From Streptomyces ochraceiscleroticus (lineage in GTDB: Bacteria; Actinomycetota; Actinomycetes; Streptomycetales; Streptomycetaceae): DNA of 64,000 nucleotides. Within the stretch, counting starts at the first letter, position 1. Each line of letters begins with the position of its first letter. Made by a program: the position numbers and the translations under genes. The notes under the pieces were generated by a model. That model did no database searches. It was not told where the DNA came from and was given only the letters and a program-made list of their open reading frames with translations. The stretch spans positions 1 through 64,000 of the forward strand of contig NZ_JOAX01000020.1 of NCBI RefSeq assembly GCF_000720485.1, given 5' to 3'. Positions 1 through 9,153 of this stretch are shown here, piece after piece.

Positions 1-642
1 GTTGACCACGCCCGGCGGCAGCAGATCGGCGATCAGGTCCATGAGGACGAGGAGGCTGGCCGGGGTCTGCTCGGCGGGCTTGATGACCACACAGTTGCCC
101 GCCGCGAGCGCGGGCGCCAGCTTCCAAGTCGCCATCAGCAGCGGGAAGTTCCACGGAATGATCTGGCCGACCACGCCCAGCGGCTCGTGGAAGTGGTACG
201 CGACGGTGTCCGCGTCGATCTCCGAAATGGACCCTTCCTGGCCGCGCACGGCACCCGCGAAGTAGCGGAAGTGGTCCACGGCCAGTGGCAGGTCGGCGGC
301 CAGGGTCTCGCGGACCGGCTTGCCGTTCTCCCACGTCTCGGCGACCGCCAGCTTCTCGAGGTTCTCCTCGATCCGGTCCGCGATCTTGTTGAGGATGTTG
401 GCGCGCTCCGTCGTGGAGGTGCGGCTCCACTTCGGGGCCGCCGCGTGCGCGGCGTCCAGGGCGAGGTCGACATCGGCCGCCGTGGACCGCGCGACCTGGG
501 TGAACGTCCGGCCGTCCACCGGGGAGGGGTTGTCGAAGTACTGGCCGTTCACCGGCGCGACCCAGTCGCCGCCGATGAAATTGTCGTAGCGCTGCTTGAA
601 GCTGACGATGCTGCCTTCTGTGCCGGGCTGCGCGTACACCAT
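1..642 (-). CDS. Aldehyde dehydrogenase family protein (N-terminal 214 residues; C-terminus outside window)
   Basis: NAD(P)-dependent oxidation of an aldehyde to a carboxylic acid in the cytoplasm. The visible part is the N-terminal half of the coenzyme-binding domain. It contains the PWNFP segment that forms the oxyanion hole and the following [19 protein letters not shown] stretch, which holds the cofactor-contacting lysine. The catalytic cysteine and the Glu-containing motif lie beyond position 1. The ATG at 642 is the first in-frame start before the conserved ALDH N-terminus. A GAF-domain regulator lies 131 bp upstream on the same strand, an arrangement common for alcohol/aldehyde-responsive ALDH genes, so that protein may control this gene. 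Substrate cannot be told from this fragment. Confidence 0.93.
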   Translation of the reverse strand, partial: MVYAQPGTEGSIVSFKQRYDNFIGGDWVAPVNGQYFDNPSPVDGRTFTQVARSTAADVDLALDAAHAAAPKWSRTSTTERANILNKIADRIEENLEKLAVAETWENGKPVRETLAADLPLAVDHFRYFAGAVRGQEGSISEIDADTVAYHFHEPLGVVGQIIPWNFPLLMATWKLAPALAAGNCVVIKPAEQTPASLLVLMDLIADLLPPGVVN

Positions 643-730
643 TGTCGGCGCTCCTCGGGGAGTACGGATGAAGTGCGGGTGCGGCACACCTTCACGCGAT
701 GAGGTTGGCGAAAGGTTGGCGTCACCTCGC

Positions 731-780
731 GTCGTCGTCAGTCGTCGCCGTCAGTCGTTGTCGGTCGTCGTCGTCAGTCG
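731..780. repeat. Low-complexity GTC-rich tract
   Basis: A run of imperfect GTC/GTCA trinucleotide units overlaps the last codons of the GAF regulator and fills half of the gap before the aldehyde dehydrogenase. It shows slippage-type variation rather than an ordered repeat with spacers. Confidence 0.6.
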
Positions 781-2090
781 CGGAGTGCGGTGCTCAGGCG
801 GCCGGCCGCGAGGGCGCGGCGGGGGTCGTGCGGGGGCAGGAGGCGCAGCGCGTGCTGGTGGATCTCGGCGTCGTGCGGTGCGCGTGCCCCGTAGGCGAGG
901 GCGTGTTCTGGTACGGGGCTGGCCAGGACGGTCTCGCGGACCGCGACCTCCAGGTGCTCCCGCCAGGCGAGGACGCCCGGCGCCTCGGACTGCGGCAGCA
1001 GCGGGCCGTTGTACCGGGTAAGCGCGCCCTCCGTTTCGCCCGCCGCCAGCGCCCGCAGTACCTCAGCGGCATCGCAGTCGACCGGGGTGGTCAGCGCGTA
1101 CGTACGGGTGGCGACCCCGCCGCCGAGCGCGCGCCGCAGATGGGAGACCTCCGCCTTGAAGGTGGAGGCGGACACCGGACGTTCGCCGTACAGCGCGTCC
1201 CGCAGGCGCTCCGGCGGGTACCCCTCCGGCTCCAGCGCGAGCAGGGTGAGGATCTCGAGCTGGCGGGGGCGCAGCCGTAGCCGGGTGCCGGCGCGCACGG
1301 CCTGCCCGGCGCCGAGGCACGTCAGCCGCACGCCGGCCACGCCGGCCGCTCCCGTACCGCTACTGGCTTCCGCACCGCGGCCGGCCGTCGTCCCGCCGCG
1401 CTGCCGGGCGCCGAGGCCGGAGCGGAGACCGGCGCCGAGGTCGGCCCTCAGCCGGGTCTCGATCGTGGAGACCAGGCTGCGCACGGTGGACATGGCCAGC
1501 GGGTGCGAGCGGTCCCAGGTGGTGGAGAGGTCCAGCACGCCCAGGATCCGCCCGTCGGGGGCGTGGATCGGGGCGCAGTAACAGGCCCAGCCATGCAGTG
1601 CGGCGACCAGGTGTTCGGCGGAGAAGATCGCGCTGGGGCGGCCGGTGCGCAGCGCGAGGGAGAGGGCGTTGGTGCCCATGGCGGACTCGTCCCAGCGGCC
1701 GCCGGGCGCGAAGTTGACCTGCTCGGCGCGGCGTCGCATGACGCGGCCGCCGCAGGTCCACAGGAGGGTGCCGGACTCGTCGGTCACGCCGGCGACGAAG
1801 CCGGCGTCGTCGGCGATGCTGTTCAGCTCGTCCGCGAGATCGCTGACCGGGCGGCGCAGCGGCGAGTCGGCCCACCGGGGGCGTACCTCGCCGCCGTCGG
1901 TCACCGGGGCGCTGCCGACGCCGGGGTCCACGGTGTGCAGCGAGCGGACCCAGGAGTCGGTCACCTCGGGGCGCAGCGGCGCCTTCCCGTCCATCGCCCG
2001 CCGGGCCGCGCGCAGCTCCGGAACCCAGCGGGACCATTCGCTCTCCAGCGCGGCTCTGCGCTGCCGGAGGTCACTTCGCACTGATGACAT
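774..2090 (-). CDS. GAF-domain transcriptional regulator with C-terminal helix-turn-helix
   Basis: A 438-residue cytoplasmic regulator. Residues about 90-220 read as a GAF sensor (SIADDAGFVAGVTDESGTLL, then NFAPGGRWDESAMGTNALSL). This is the type found in AcoR-like proteins, where the WxExxxGTNA pattern is typical. The C-terminal part (LRPRQLEILTLLALEPEGYP onward) looks like a winged helix: a helix-turn-helix segment with a YALTTPVDCDA wing. No sigma-54 AAA+ domain is present, so this is the actinobacterial form of the family. The ATG at 2090 (MSSVRSDLRQRR) is chosen; an upstream extension to 2213 has no family resemblance. It sits directly upstream of the aldehyde dehydrogenase and probably regulates it in response to an alcohol or aldehyde (inference). 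Confidence 0.8.
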   Translation of the reverse strand: MSSVRSDLRQRRAALESEWSRWVPELRAARRAMDGKAPLRPEVTDSWVRSLHTVDPGVGSAPVTDGGEVRPRWADSPLRRPVSDLADELNSIADDAGFVAGVTDESGTLLWTCGGRVMRRRAEQVNFAPGGRWDESAMGTNALSLALRTGRPSAIFSAEHLVAALHGWACYCAPIHAPDGRILGVLDLSTTWDRSHPLAMSTVRSLVSTIETRLRADLGAGLRSGLGARQRGGTTAGRGAEASSGTGAAGVAGVRLTCLGAGQAVRAGTRLRLRPRQLEILTLLALEPEGYPPERLRDALYGERPVSASTFKAEVSHLRRALGGGVATRTYALTTPVDCDAAEVLRALAAGETEGALTRYNGPLLPQSEAPGVLAWREHLEVAVRETVLASPVPEHALAYGARAPHDAEIHQHALRLLPPHDPRRALAAGRLSTALRD

Positions 2091-2234
2091 GGGCGTCCCG
2101 AACCTCGTCGTCTCCAGGAGGACCACCGGCCAGCAACACCGGCCCGTCGTAAGAAGCTGTGCCCGACCGCAAGAAGCTGTGCTCAAAAATAGTGTGTGCC
2201 GTGCGTGGGGCACAGCCCCCGTGTCCCGCCCGCC

Positions 2235-2960
2235 TCACGCCGCCCGCGGTCTCGCCACCAGCCAGTTGGTGGGGATCTCGACCGGGGTGCCGTCGGCGCG
2301 GGTCTCGGTGGTGATCAGCGGGAGGCGGCCGGAGCCGGTCGTCTCCAGGCCATAGCCGGCCAGCAGGTCCGGAATGACGCCGTCGGCCATCTCGGCGGGC
2401 GCGATGCCGTGGGAGAAGATCGCGCGCACCTTGGCCGGCGGGCCCTCGGGGCGCTGCGCCAGGGACATCAGGACGTCCTTGGCGTCCTCGGCCAGCTCCA
2501 CGAGGAAGAGCCGGCCGCGCTTGCCGAGGAGGCGGGCGATGTTCTCGATGATGCGCGGCCGGTCCTCGGGAGCGCATTGGTGCAGTACGCCGCGCACGTA
2601 GACATTGGCATCACCCACGTCGTCGTGGAGCGCCTGTATCCGGTCGGCGTCCGCCGCGTCCACCTGGTGGAATTCGGCCACCCCGGCCGGGTCCTCACGA
2701 CGAGCCCGGTCAATCGCAGACGCCGATACGTCAATACCGATCGCGCGGGGGAAGTGTTCAGCCAGAAAGCGTGTCTGAGTGCCATTGCCGCAGCCGAGGT
2801 CGATCACCGGCAGGGCAGGGTCGAAGTACTCGGCGAAGAGCGGGAGATGGCGGGCCACCGCCAGTGACGGTGCGGCATCCCAGAAGACCTCGCCCTCGCC
2901 CACCGGCGCATCGCGCCAGAAGCCTTCCCACGCCGTCGTATTGTCGCTCGTTGCGCTCAT
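2235..2960 (-). CDS. Class I SAM-dependent methyltransferase
   Basis: A 241-residue cytoplasmic methyltransferase with a Rossmann-like fold. SAM-binding motif I is clear (VIDLGCGNGTQTRFLAEHF, around residue 55), followed by motif II acidic residue IGIDVSASAIDRAR and a motif III region with VDAADADRIQAL. The acceptor cannot be inferred: no small-molecule pathway surrounds it. The ATG at 2960 is preferred to the in-frame TTG at 2966. No strong ribosome site precedes either, so a short leader or leaderless transcript is possible. It is flanked on both sides by same-strand regulatory genes but with gaps over 100 bp, suggesting a separate unit. Confidence 0.85.
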   Translation of the reverse strand: MSATSDNTTAWEGFWRDAPVGEGEVFWDAAPSLAVARHLPLFAEYFDPALPVIDLGCGNGTQTRFLAEHFPRAIGIDVSASAIDRARREDPAGVAEFHQVDAADADRIQALHDDVGDANVYVRGVLHQCAPEDRPRIIENIARLLGKRGRLFLVELAEDAKDVLMSLAQRPEGPPAKVRAIFSHGIAPAEMADGVIPDLLAGYGLETTGSGRLPLITTETRADGTPVEIPTNWLVARPRAA

Positions 2961-3070
2961 GGCCAATTGCTACTGCCGAGGCTCGGCCAGACGCAAGAGT
3001 GGTAACCGTTCTTTCAGGAGCGATAGCCGCTCTCTCCCCTTATGTTCGAACGTGATCCGCGCCGCACGCG

Positions 3071-5566
3071 CTAACGGGATCCGCGCCGCGTCCGCGGCAG
3101 CGACTGCTCGAACCACACCGTCTTGCCCGTCGACGTCCGGCTCGTACCCCATTCGCGCGCCAGCCGGCTCACCACCCGCAGCCCGCGCCCGTATTCGTCC
3201 TCGTCACCGACGCTCAGCAACTGCGGCAGGCTGTGGTCGTCGTCCGACACCTCGCACAGCAGCGCGTCCGTACGCACCAGGCGCAGCACGACGTGCTGGG
3301 TGTGCGCATGCCGTACGGCATTGGTGACGATCTCGCTGACGAGCAGCTCCGCCGTGTCCGCCGCCGACTCCAGTCCCCACCGGGAGAGTTGGGCGCGCAC
3401 CAGCAGCCGGGCCCGGGAGACCTCGCGGGCCTCGATGGGCAGCCGCCACTCCGCCACGTCCTCGCGCTCGATGCCGTTCAGCCGCGCCATCAGCAGCGCG
3501 ACGTCGTCCTTGCGGCCGCCGCGTCCCTTGTTCAAGGTGGCGGCGAGCGAGCGGATGATCGTGTCGCAGGCTTCGTCCATGGACGCGGCCGGGTGCGCCG
3601 CGGACTCCGCGAGCGCCGCGAGCCCGACGCCGATGTCCTCGCCGCGCACCTCGACCAACCCGTCCGTGCACAGCACCAGCCGGTCACCGGGTGCGACGGG
3701 CACGGTCACCGCGTCGAACGGCACGCCGCCGACGCCGATCGGCGCGCCCGTCGGCAGGTCGAGCAGCTCGCTGCGGCCGTCGGCGGCGCGCACGATCACC
3801 GGCGGGATGTGTCCGGCGTTCGCAAGGGTCAGCCGGGACTCGATCGGGTCGTAGATGACGTACAGACACGTCGCGAGGTAGTTGTCGCCGAGGCGCTGGG
3901 CGAGGTCGTCCAGGCTGCGCAGCAGTTGCTCGGGCTGCATGTCGATGGCGGCCATCGTCTGCACGGCCGTCCGCAACTGGCCCATCATCGCCGCGGAGTT
4001 CAGGCCGTGGCCCATGACGTCGCCGACCACCAGCGCCGTACGGGAACCGGGCAGCTTGATCGTGTCGAACCAGTCGCCGCCGACCCGGCCGAGGCGGGTG
4101 CCGGGCAGATAGCGGGTGGCCGTGTCGCAGCCCGCCATCCGGGGCTCGATGTGCGGGAGCATGCTGTCCTGCAGCGTCTCCGCGACGTTCTCCTGGTACG
4201 TGTACATGCGGGCGTTGTCGAGCACGAGGCCCGCGCGGGCGGCCAGTTCGGCGCCCGTGACCCGGTCCATGTCGTTGAATTCCGTACGCTCCGGGTGGCG
4301 CAGCAGGATCATGAAGCCCAGTACGACGTTCCGCGCCTTCAGGGGGACGACCAGCATGGAGCGGAGGCTGATCAGCGGGCTGATGTCCCGCTTCTCGAAC
4401 TGCGAGGCGATGCGCAGGCCCATCTCCTCGCTGATGCGCGGGATGAGCACCGGCTCGCCCGTGGTCATGCACTGGAAGAACGGCGTGTGGGCGGGGAACG
4501 GCATGGACTCGCCGACCGGCACTACGTCGTCCCAGCGGCCCGGCTCGTCGTTGTGCTCCAGCGCGACGCGGTGCCACATCGTCGTGGTGTCCGGCGGGCC
4601 GTCGGGGAAGCCCTCACCGGCGATGACCTGCTCGCGCAGATACGTGCCCGCGACATCGGTGAAGCGCGGCACGACCGCCTCGCTGACCTCCTGGATCGTG
4701 CGGGCCAGGTCGAGCGAGGAGCCGATGCGGCCGCTGACCTCGTTCAGGAACTCCAGGCGCTCGCGGACCGCGGCGTATTCGAGGTCCGACTCCAGCTCGG
4801 CGGCGGCCGCCGCCGCGGTCTGCGGGTCGGCGGCCTCGGAGGCGGTGCGCAGCAGCCGCGCCCGCCGCTCGACGCGGCGCGGCACGCCCCAGTCCGGCGT
4901 GACCGGGAAGCGCTCCTGCTGGCTGATCTCCAGGACGGGATAGCCCAGTTCGAGGACCTGGGAGACGATACGGGCGCTCTCCTGCGGGCTCATGCTCGGC
5001 AGGATCTCGGGCAGCCGCCGGGCCAGGTCGTGGGCGCCGGGGAAGTCCGTGTGCAGCGCGAAACCTGGCGCGAATCGCTCACGGTCCCGCTCGCCCTCGC
5101 TCCCGCTCTCGCCGTGCAGTTGCCCGGCGTCGGCCGCCAGCACCAGCAGCCGCTCGTCACCCGGTCCGACCAGGGGATACGCCCACCACAGTATGTCGAC
5201 GCGGCCGCGCTCCGGGTCCGTCGTACGGGCCCGTCCGGCCCGGGGGAACGACGTCTCGCCGCCGAGCGCGGACTCCAGGTCGGGGCCGTGCGGGTCCTCG
5301 GCGCCGACGACGCCGTTGGTGCTGTGCCACTCGTCGGAGCCGAGCGCGCCCGAGACGGGCATCAGGTCCACGGCGGGCGCGCCCACCGCCTCCTCGCGCG
5401 AGGGCCCGAAGAGCCGGCGTGCGCCCCGGCTCCAGTGGGACACCAGACCATGGGCGTCGACCACGACGACGGCCAGGGGGATCCGGCCGGGCTCAGGGTC
5501 CCGCGGCGCGGGCACCCCTGGTGCCGCGCTCACCATGTCGTCGCCGTGCGACGGGCCACGCTCCAT
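3071..5566 (-). CDS. PAS-GAF-SpoIIE (PP2C) phosphatase with C-terminal HATPase
   Basis: An 831-residue multidomain signalling protein of the Streptomyces RsbU/RsbW-like type. In order: a PAS-like segment (about 25-105, LAVVVVDAHGLVSHWSRGA), a linker, a GAF domain (about 290-460), a SpoIIE-type PP2C phosphatase (about 465-695) with metal-binding motifs GGDWFD, GDVMGHG and KDDVALL, and a serine-kinase-like HATPase domain (about 700-831) with the N-box LLVSEIVTNAVRHA. Such proteins dephosphorylate anti-anti-sigma factors and may phosphorylate them through the ATPase domain. No cognate sigma, anti-sigma or antagonist gene is nearby, so the target is unknown. The ATG at 5566 has AAGGAG nine bases upstream; longer starts at 5596 or 5665 have no such site. 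No membrane segment is seen. Confidence 0.9.
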   Translation of the reverse strand: MERGPSHGDDMVSAAPGVPAPRDPEPGRIPLAVVVVDAHGLVSHWSRGARRLFGPSREEAVGAPAVDLMPVSGALGSDEWHSTNGVVGAEDPHGPDLESALGGETSFPRAGRARTTDPERGRVDILWWAYPLVGPGDERLLVLAADAGQLHGESGSEGERDRERFAPGFALHTDFPGAHDLARRLPEILPSMSPQESARIVSQVLELGYPVLEISQQERFPVTPDWGVPRRVERRARLLRTASEAADPQTAAAAAAELESDLEYAAVRERLEFLNEVSGRIGSSLDLARTIQEVSEAVVPRFTDVAGTYLREQVIAGEGFPDGPPDTTTMWHRVALEHNDEPGRWDDVVPVGESMPFPAHTPFFQCMTTGEPVLIPRISEEMGLRIASQFEKRDISPLISLRSMLVVPLKARNVVLGFMILLRHPERTEFNDMDRVTGAELAARAGLVLDNARMYTYQENVAETLQDSMLPHIEPRMAGCDTATRYLPGTRLGRVGGDWFDTIKLPGSRTALVVGDVMGHGLNSAAMMGQLRTAVQTMAAIDMQPEQLLRSLDDLAQRLGDNYLATCLYVIYDPIESRLTLANAGHIPPVIVRAADGRSELLDLPTGAPIGVGGVPFDAVTVPVAPGDRLVLCTDGLVEVRGEDIGVGLAALAESAAHPAASMDEACDTIIRSLAATLNKGRGGRKDDVALLMARLNGIEREDVAEWRLPIEAREVSRARLLVRAQLSRWGLESAADTAELLVSEIVTNAVRHAHTQHVVLRLVRTDALLCEVSDDDHSLPQLLSVGDEDEYGRGLRVVSRLAREWGTSRTSTGKTVWFEQSLPRTRRGSR

Positions 5567-5918
5567 GGGCGGTTGCTCCTTCGTACGCGTACGCATGATC
5601 TGCGTCCCGCTACCACGGTACGGCCACACGCTTCCTGGCGGGGCGCATTCCGCGAAGTGCGGCACCCGGGGCGCAGGCCGTGCTGCCTCGCATTACTCCC
5701 GGACGAACGTGCTGGCTCAGCACTCCGCACCCCTCCCTATGACCCCATGGACGACGGTCGTCCATGGGCACGGGACCGTAGCGGAAAGGAGCGCCGCGCG
5801 GTGGCCGTGGACGCAGGAGGGTGCATATTTCCGCCTCGTGCGCGCAGCGGATGCGCGTGCACCCGGGGAGCACGCGCGCCCGCGAGCGCACCCGGCCGCG
5901 CCCTGGGGAGCCCAAGGG
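5567..5918. other. 352-bp intergenic region (upstream of PP2C gene)
   Basis: No gene is supported here. It holds the ribosome site of the phosphatase gene, the palindrome at 5744-5768 and the 3' flank of the MFS gene. Both neighbours read leftward, so this must contain the MFS terminator and the phosphatase promoter, neither of which could be placed with certainty. Confidence 0.6.
5744..5768. promoter_or_regulatory. Perfect 12-bp inverted repeat (operator or terminator stem)
   Basis: Arms CCCATGGACGAC and GTCGTCCATGGG are perfect complements around a single G. The near-zero loop favours a protein-binding palindrome over an RNA hairpin. It lies 178 bp upstream of the PP2C start and 150 bp downstream of the MFS stop, so either an operator or a terminator role fits. 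Confidence 0.5.
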
Positions 5919-8321
5919 TCAGTCCTCGTGACCCAGTTGGAGATCGCGCTCCGTGCGGCCGCCGCCCGCGACCTGGAGGACCGTGGCGACCGGCGGATAG
6001 CCCGAGGCGACGACGGTGTACTCGCCGGCGGCCATGTCCACGAAGCGGAACAGGCCGTCGGGCCCCGTAGTCGCGGTGTCCACCACGTTGCCGCCCGCGT
6101 CCAGGAGCGTGACCCGGGCGTCCTCCACGGGGCGCCCGCCACCGGCCCGTACGGTACCGCGCAGCACGGCGCCGCCCGCCAGCTCGACGTCCTGCCGGGT
6201 CTCGCGGGACGCCTGGACGGTCACCGGGAGCGCGGCGGGCCGGAAGGCGGGGGCGCTGGAGGCGAGCGTGTACTCCCCCGCCACCAGCTCGCCGATCACA
6301 TACCCGCCCTCGCGCCCGCTGCGGGTCGTCGCCACGACCTCGCCGCGCACGTCCGTGAGCGTCACCATGGCGTCGCGTACGGGCGTGCCGTCGGCCGTGG
6401 TGACCGTGCCCGCGAGCCGGCCCGCGCCGCCCAGCACCACGTCCAGGTCGACCGGCCGGTCCCCGACCGTGACGCTGACGGCCTGCGGCTGGTGGCCGCC
6501 GGCCGAGGCGATCAGTACGTAGGCGCCGCTGCCCGGGGTGCTCAGCGCGTACCGCCCGTCCTCGCCGGTCGCGCCGCGCCCGATCTGCCGGCCGGAGACG
6601 TCGATGAGGGTGAGCGCGGCGCGCGGGACGACGGACCCGTCGTGGTGCTGCACGGTGCCGCAGACCGGGACGCCGGCCGGGGCGTACGGCGCGGCGGCGG
6701 GCGCGGCGCGGGCGGCGGGGACGGTCGCGACGGCCTCCGCGCTCCCCTCGCCGAGTGCGCTGTGCGGGCCGTGCGGGGAGTGGGGAGCGTGGGTCACCAG
6801 GGGGTTCTCCTTGAGGAAGAAGGCGAGCAGGAGCCCGAGGAGGAGTACGGGCACGAGGTAGCGGAAGGTGCCGGGGACGGCCTGTACGTATGCGGCGACG
6901 GGGCCGTCGTGCAGCGGGACGGGCACGGTGAGGTGGCGGGCCGCCCGCTCGGCCAGGAGGGCGGCGAGGACGGCCACGCCGGCGCTGCCGCCGAGCTGCC
7001 GGACGTACGCGCCGGGGGCGGTGGCGCGGCCGGTACGCCGTGCGGCGCGCCGTACGGCGTGTACGAGGACCGGCAGGACGAAGCCGACTCCGAGGCCGAG
7101 GATGCCCGTCCAGAGGCCGTATGTGGCGCGGCCGGTGTCGGCGCGCAGGTGGGCCAGGAGCCACATGCCCTCGGCGGCCAGCGCGCAGCCCAGTACGGCG
7201 AAGATCCGGTGGCGTCCGGTACGGCCGATGAGGCGGGCCGCGACGGCGGCGGCGAGCACGGCGCCGCCCGTCAGGGGCAGCATGAGCAGCCCGGCCGCGG
7301 TGGCCGAGGCGCCACCGGGCGCGTGCGGGAAGGCCGTGTTCGAGAAGGCCGGGAGGTGGCCCGCGGCCCCGTGGAGCGCGATACCGAGGACGGCGCCGAC
7401 CGGGCCGGTGACGTGGAAGGCCGGGTCGCGGAGGAGGCCGGGCGGCAGGATCGGTTCGGCGGCGAAGTGTTCGACGGCCACGAAGAGCAGGGCGCTGCCG
7501 AGCGCGCCGCAGCCGAGGCCGAGAACGACGCGCGAGTCCCAGGCGTACTCCGTACCGGCCCAACTGGCCAGCAGGGCAAGGCAGGTGGCGAGGACGGCGA
7601 GCAGCAGGACGCCGAGGACGTCCGGCCGCGGGCGGCGGGCCGTCCGGGGCAGCCGCAGCGCCACGGCCAGGACCAGGAAGACGGCCAGCCCCACGGGGAC
7701 ATTGAGCGTGAAGCACCAGCGCCAGGAGGCGTGTTCGGCGAGGAGGCCGCCGAGCACCGGGCCCGCGACGGCGGCGAGCCCGAAGACGGCGGCGGCCAGG
7801 CCGAGGGCGCGGCCGCGCGCACGCGGCGGTACGAGCGCCGCGAGGGCGGCCTGTACGCCGGCCATGACCCCGCCGGCGCCGAAGCCCTGGACGGCGCGGA
7901 AGGCGGTCAGTTCACCCATCATGTGCGCCTGACCGGCCGAGGCCGCCCCGGCCACGAAGACCAGGAGCGCGAGGAGGAGGGCCGGCTTGCGGCCCAGGTG
8001 GTCGCCCAGCCTGCCGAGGAGCGGCAGGCCGAGGGCGGCGGCGAGGAGGTACGACGTCACCGCCCAGGACATCCGGTCCGGCGCGCGCAGTTCGGCGGCG
8101 ATCTCCGGGAGCGGGGTGGCGACGATCGTCTGGCCGAGCGCCGCGAGCAGCAGCGCGGGCAGCAGGCCGAGGAGCAGTACGGGGCGGAAGCGGCGGGGTC
8201 CTGGCCGCTCCGGGGCGGGGCCGGGGCCGGGTGGGCCACCGGTGTCCAGTACGGCCGTCACCGCTCCGGTCGCCGGCGCTCCCGACCTCTCGTCGGGTTC
8301 CGCCAGGATGGTCCCGCCCAC
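5919..8321 (-). CDS. MFS (DHA2-like) transporter fused to three carboxypeptidase-regulatory-like domains
   Basis: An 800-residue membrane protein. Residues about 35-520 carry the many hydrophobic helices of a 14-TM drug:proton antiporter, including LPEIAAELRAPDRMSWAVTS, the loop GRLGDHLGRKPALLLALLVF (MFS motif A) and GAGGVMAGVQAAL. After a linker, residues about 565-795 contain three roughly 80-residue beta-rich repeats of the carboxypeptidase regulatory type, each with a pattern like GTVTTADGTPVRDAMVTLTD followed by TTGPDGLFRF and a GEYTV strand. These would form a tail after the last helix. The GTG at 8321 follows GAGGGGAGC at good spacing. Substrate is unknown. Family members of this architecture occur in actinomycetes; the role of the tail is not established to my knowledge. 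Confidence 0.87.
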   Translation of the reverse strand: MGGTILAEPDERSGAPATGAVTAVLDTGGPPGPGPAPERPGPRRFRPVLLLGLLPALLLAALGQTIVATPLPEIAAELRAPDRMSWAVTSYLLAAALGLPLLGRLGDHLGRKPALLLALLVFVAGAASAGQAHMMGELTAFRAVQGFGAGGVMAGVQAALAALVPPRARGRALGLAAAVFGLAAVAGPVLGGLLAEHASWRWCFTLNVPVGLAVFLVLAVALRLPRTARRPRPDVLGVLLLAVLATCLALLASWAGTEYAWDSRVVLGLGCGALGSALLFVAVEHFAAEPILPPGLLRDPAFHVTGPVGAVLGIALHGAAGHLPAFSNTAFPHAPGGASATAAGLLMLPLTGGAVLAAAVAARLIGRTGRHRIFAVLGCALAAEGMWLLAHLRADTGRATYGLWTGILGLGVGFVLPVLVHAVRRAARRTGRATAPGAYVRQLGGSAGVAVLAALLAERAARHLTVPVPLHDGPVAAYVQAVPGTFRYLVPVLLLGLLLAFFLKENPLVTHAPHSPHGPHSALGEGSAEAVATVPAARAAPAAAPYAPAGVPVCGTVQHHDGSVVPRAALTLIDVSGRQIGRGATGEDGRYALSTPGSGAYVLIASAGGHQPQAVSVTVGDRPVDLDVVLGGAGRLAGTVTTADGTPVRDAMVTLTDVRGEVVATTRSGREGGYVIGELVAGEYTLASSAPAFRPAALPVTVQASRETRQDVELAGGAVLRGTVRAGGGRPVEDARVTLLDAGGNVVDTATTGPDGLFRFVDMAAGEYTVVASGYPPVATVLQVAGGGRTERDLQLGHED

Positions 8322-8553
8322 GTGCTGCTCCCCTCGTCACACCTGTGCCGCGCCCTGTTCTCGCATCGGGCGACAACTGCGATCAAGCGTGACGAAACGG
8401 CGCGTTCGGGACGGGACAGCCCGTCAACAGCCGCACGGGAGCGCCCCATCGGGCCCTCATCAGGGCTTTAACCTCCGGACCACGGGCGGCCCGCGTCATG
8501 CGGGCACGACGGGAAACCACCCGATCCGGTGAGCCCCCGAGTCCTCCGGGGTC

Positions 8554-8997
8554 TTACTTCTCCGCGTGCGCCGCGAGGTTGGTGAGGATCGCGTCGTAGA
8601 TCCGGCCGAGGCCCTTGGGCGCGAAGGTCCGCTCGAAGAAGCCGCCGACGCCGCCCGCGCCCTGCCAGGTGGTGGTGACGGTGACCCGGGCGCGGTTCTC
8701 GCCCGCCGGGGTGACGGTCCAGGTGGTCACCATCGAGGAGTTGCGGTCCTTCTCGACGAGCTGCCCCTCGGCCGGCTCGTCGACGTCCAGCAGGCAGTCG
8801 CGGACGCGCTTGCTGGTCGCCTGGAGCTTCCAGTGCACCAGGGTGCCCTTGCCGTCGCCGCCCTCACGGACCTCGTACTCGCTGAAGTGCTCGGGCAGCA
8901 GCTTCGGGCGCGTACCCGAGTAGTCCGCGAGGGCGTCGAAGACGTCCTCCGGCTTCGCCGCGATCTCCCGCTGCGTGGTGGCTTCGACCTGGCCCAT
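8554..8997 (-). CDS. SRPBCC family protein (polyketide cyclase/START-like fold)
   Basis: A 147-residue cytoplasmic protein with the ligand-binding helix-grip fold. It opens with a strand and helix typical of the family (EATTQREIAAKPEDVFDALA), continues with a series of beta strands (GTLVHWKLQATSKRVRD, SSMVTTWTVTPAGENRARVT) and ends in the long C-terminal helix (KGLGRIYDAILTNLAAHAEK). Length matches the family. No partner enzyme is adjacent, so ligand and role remain open; stress-related SRPBCC proteins of this size are common in Streptomyces. The ATG at 8997 has GGAGGG eight bases upstream. It is divergent from the radical SAM gene, with 156 bp between start codons. Confidence 0.85.
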   Translation of the reverse strand: MGQVEATTQREIAAKPEDVFDALADYSGTRPKLLPEHFSEYEVREGGDGKGTLVHWKLQATSKRVRDCLLDVDEPAEGQLVEKDRNSSMVTTWTVTPAGENRARVTVTTTWQGAGGVGGFFERTFAPKGLGRIYDAILTNLAAHAEK

Positions 8998-9098
8998 GTG
9001 TGCTGCCCTCCGGTGCTCGCTCGCTGGTCGTGCGCTGTGCGCAGCAAGCCAACCACTCCGGCGCGGCGCGCCCAAATCCGGGTTGACAGCACCGAAGG

Positions 9099-9110
9099 GA
9101 ACACCTGTTC
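9099..9110. promoter_or_regulatory. LexA-type SOS box upstream of the radical SAM gene
   Basis: GAACACCTGTTC matches the Gram-positive/actinobacterial LexA consensus GAAC-N4-GTTC. It is followed immediately by TATTAT (9111-9116), a good -10 element, and ends 43 bp before the start codon, so bound repressor would block the promoter. A TTGACA lies at 9083-9088, but its spacing to TATTAT (22 bp) is long for a -35. Confidence 0.7.
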
Positions 9111-9153
9111 TATTATCTCGAGCGGGGGCCGGCACCACCCAGGAGGAGGCGCG

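Noticed and set aside
731..780. Possible CRISPR-like repeats in the GTC-rich tract
   Set aside because: Units are three to five bases long with no spacers; it is simple-sequence slippage.
3233..8471. Very long open frames on the plus strand opposite the phosphatase and MFS genes
   Set aside because: They are low-complexity Arg/Ala/Gly/Glu-rich translations of the antisense of clear genes, caused by high G+C; no domain motif or ribosome site.
9083..9116. TTGACA plus TATTAT as a standard -35/-10 pair for the radical SAM gene
   Set aside because: The spacing is 22 bp, too long for a normal promoter; TATTAT is kept only as a likely -10.
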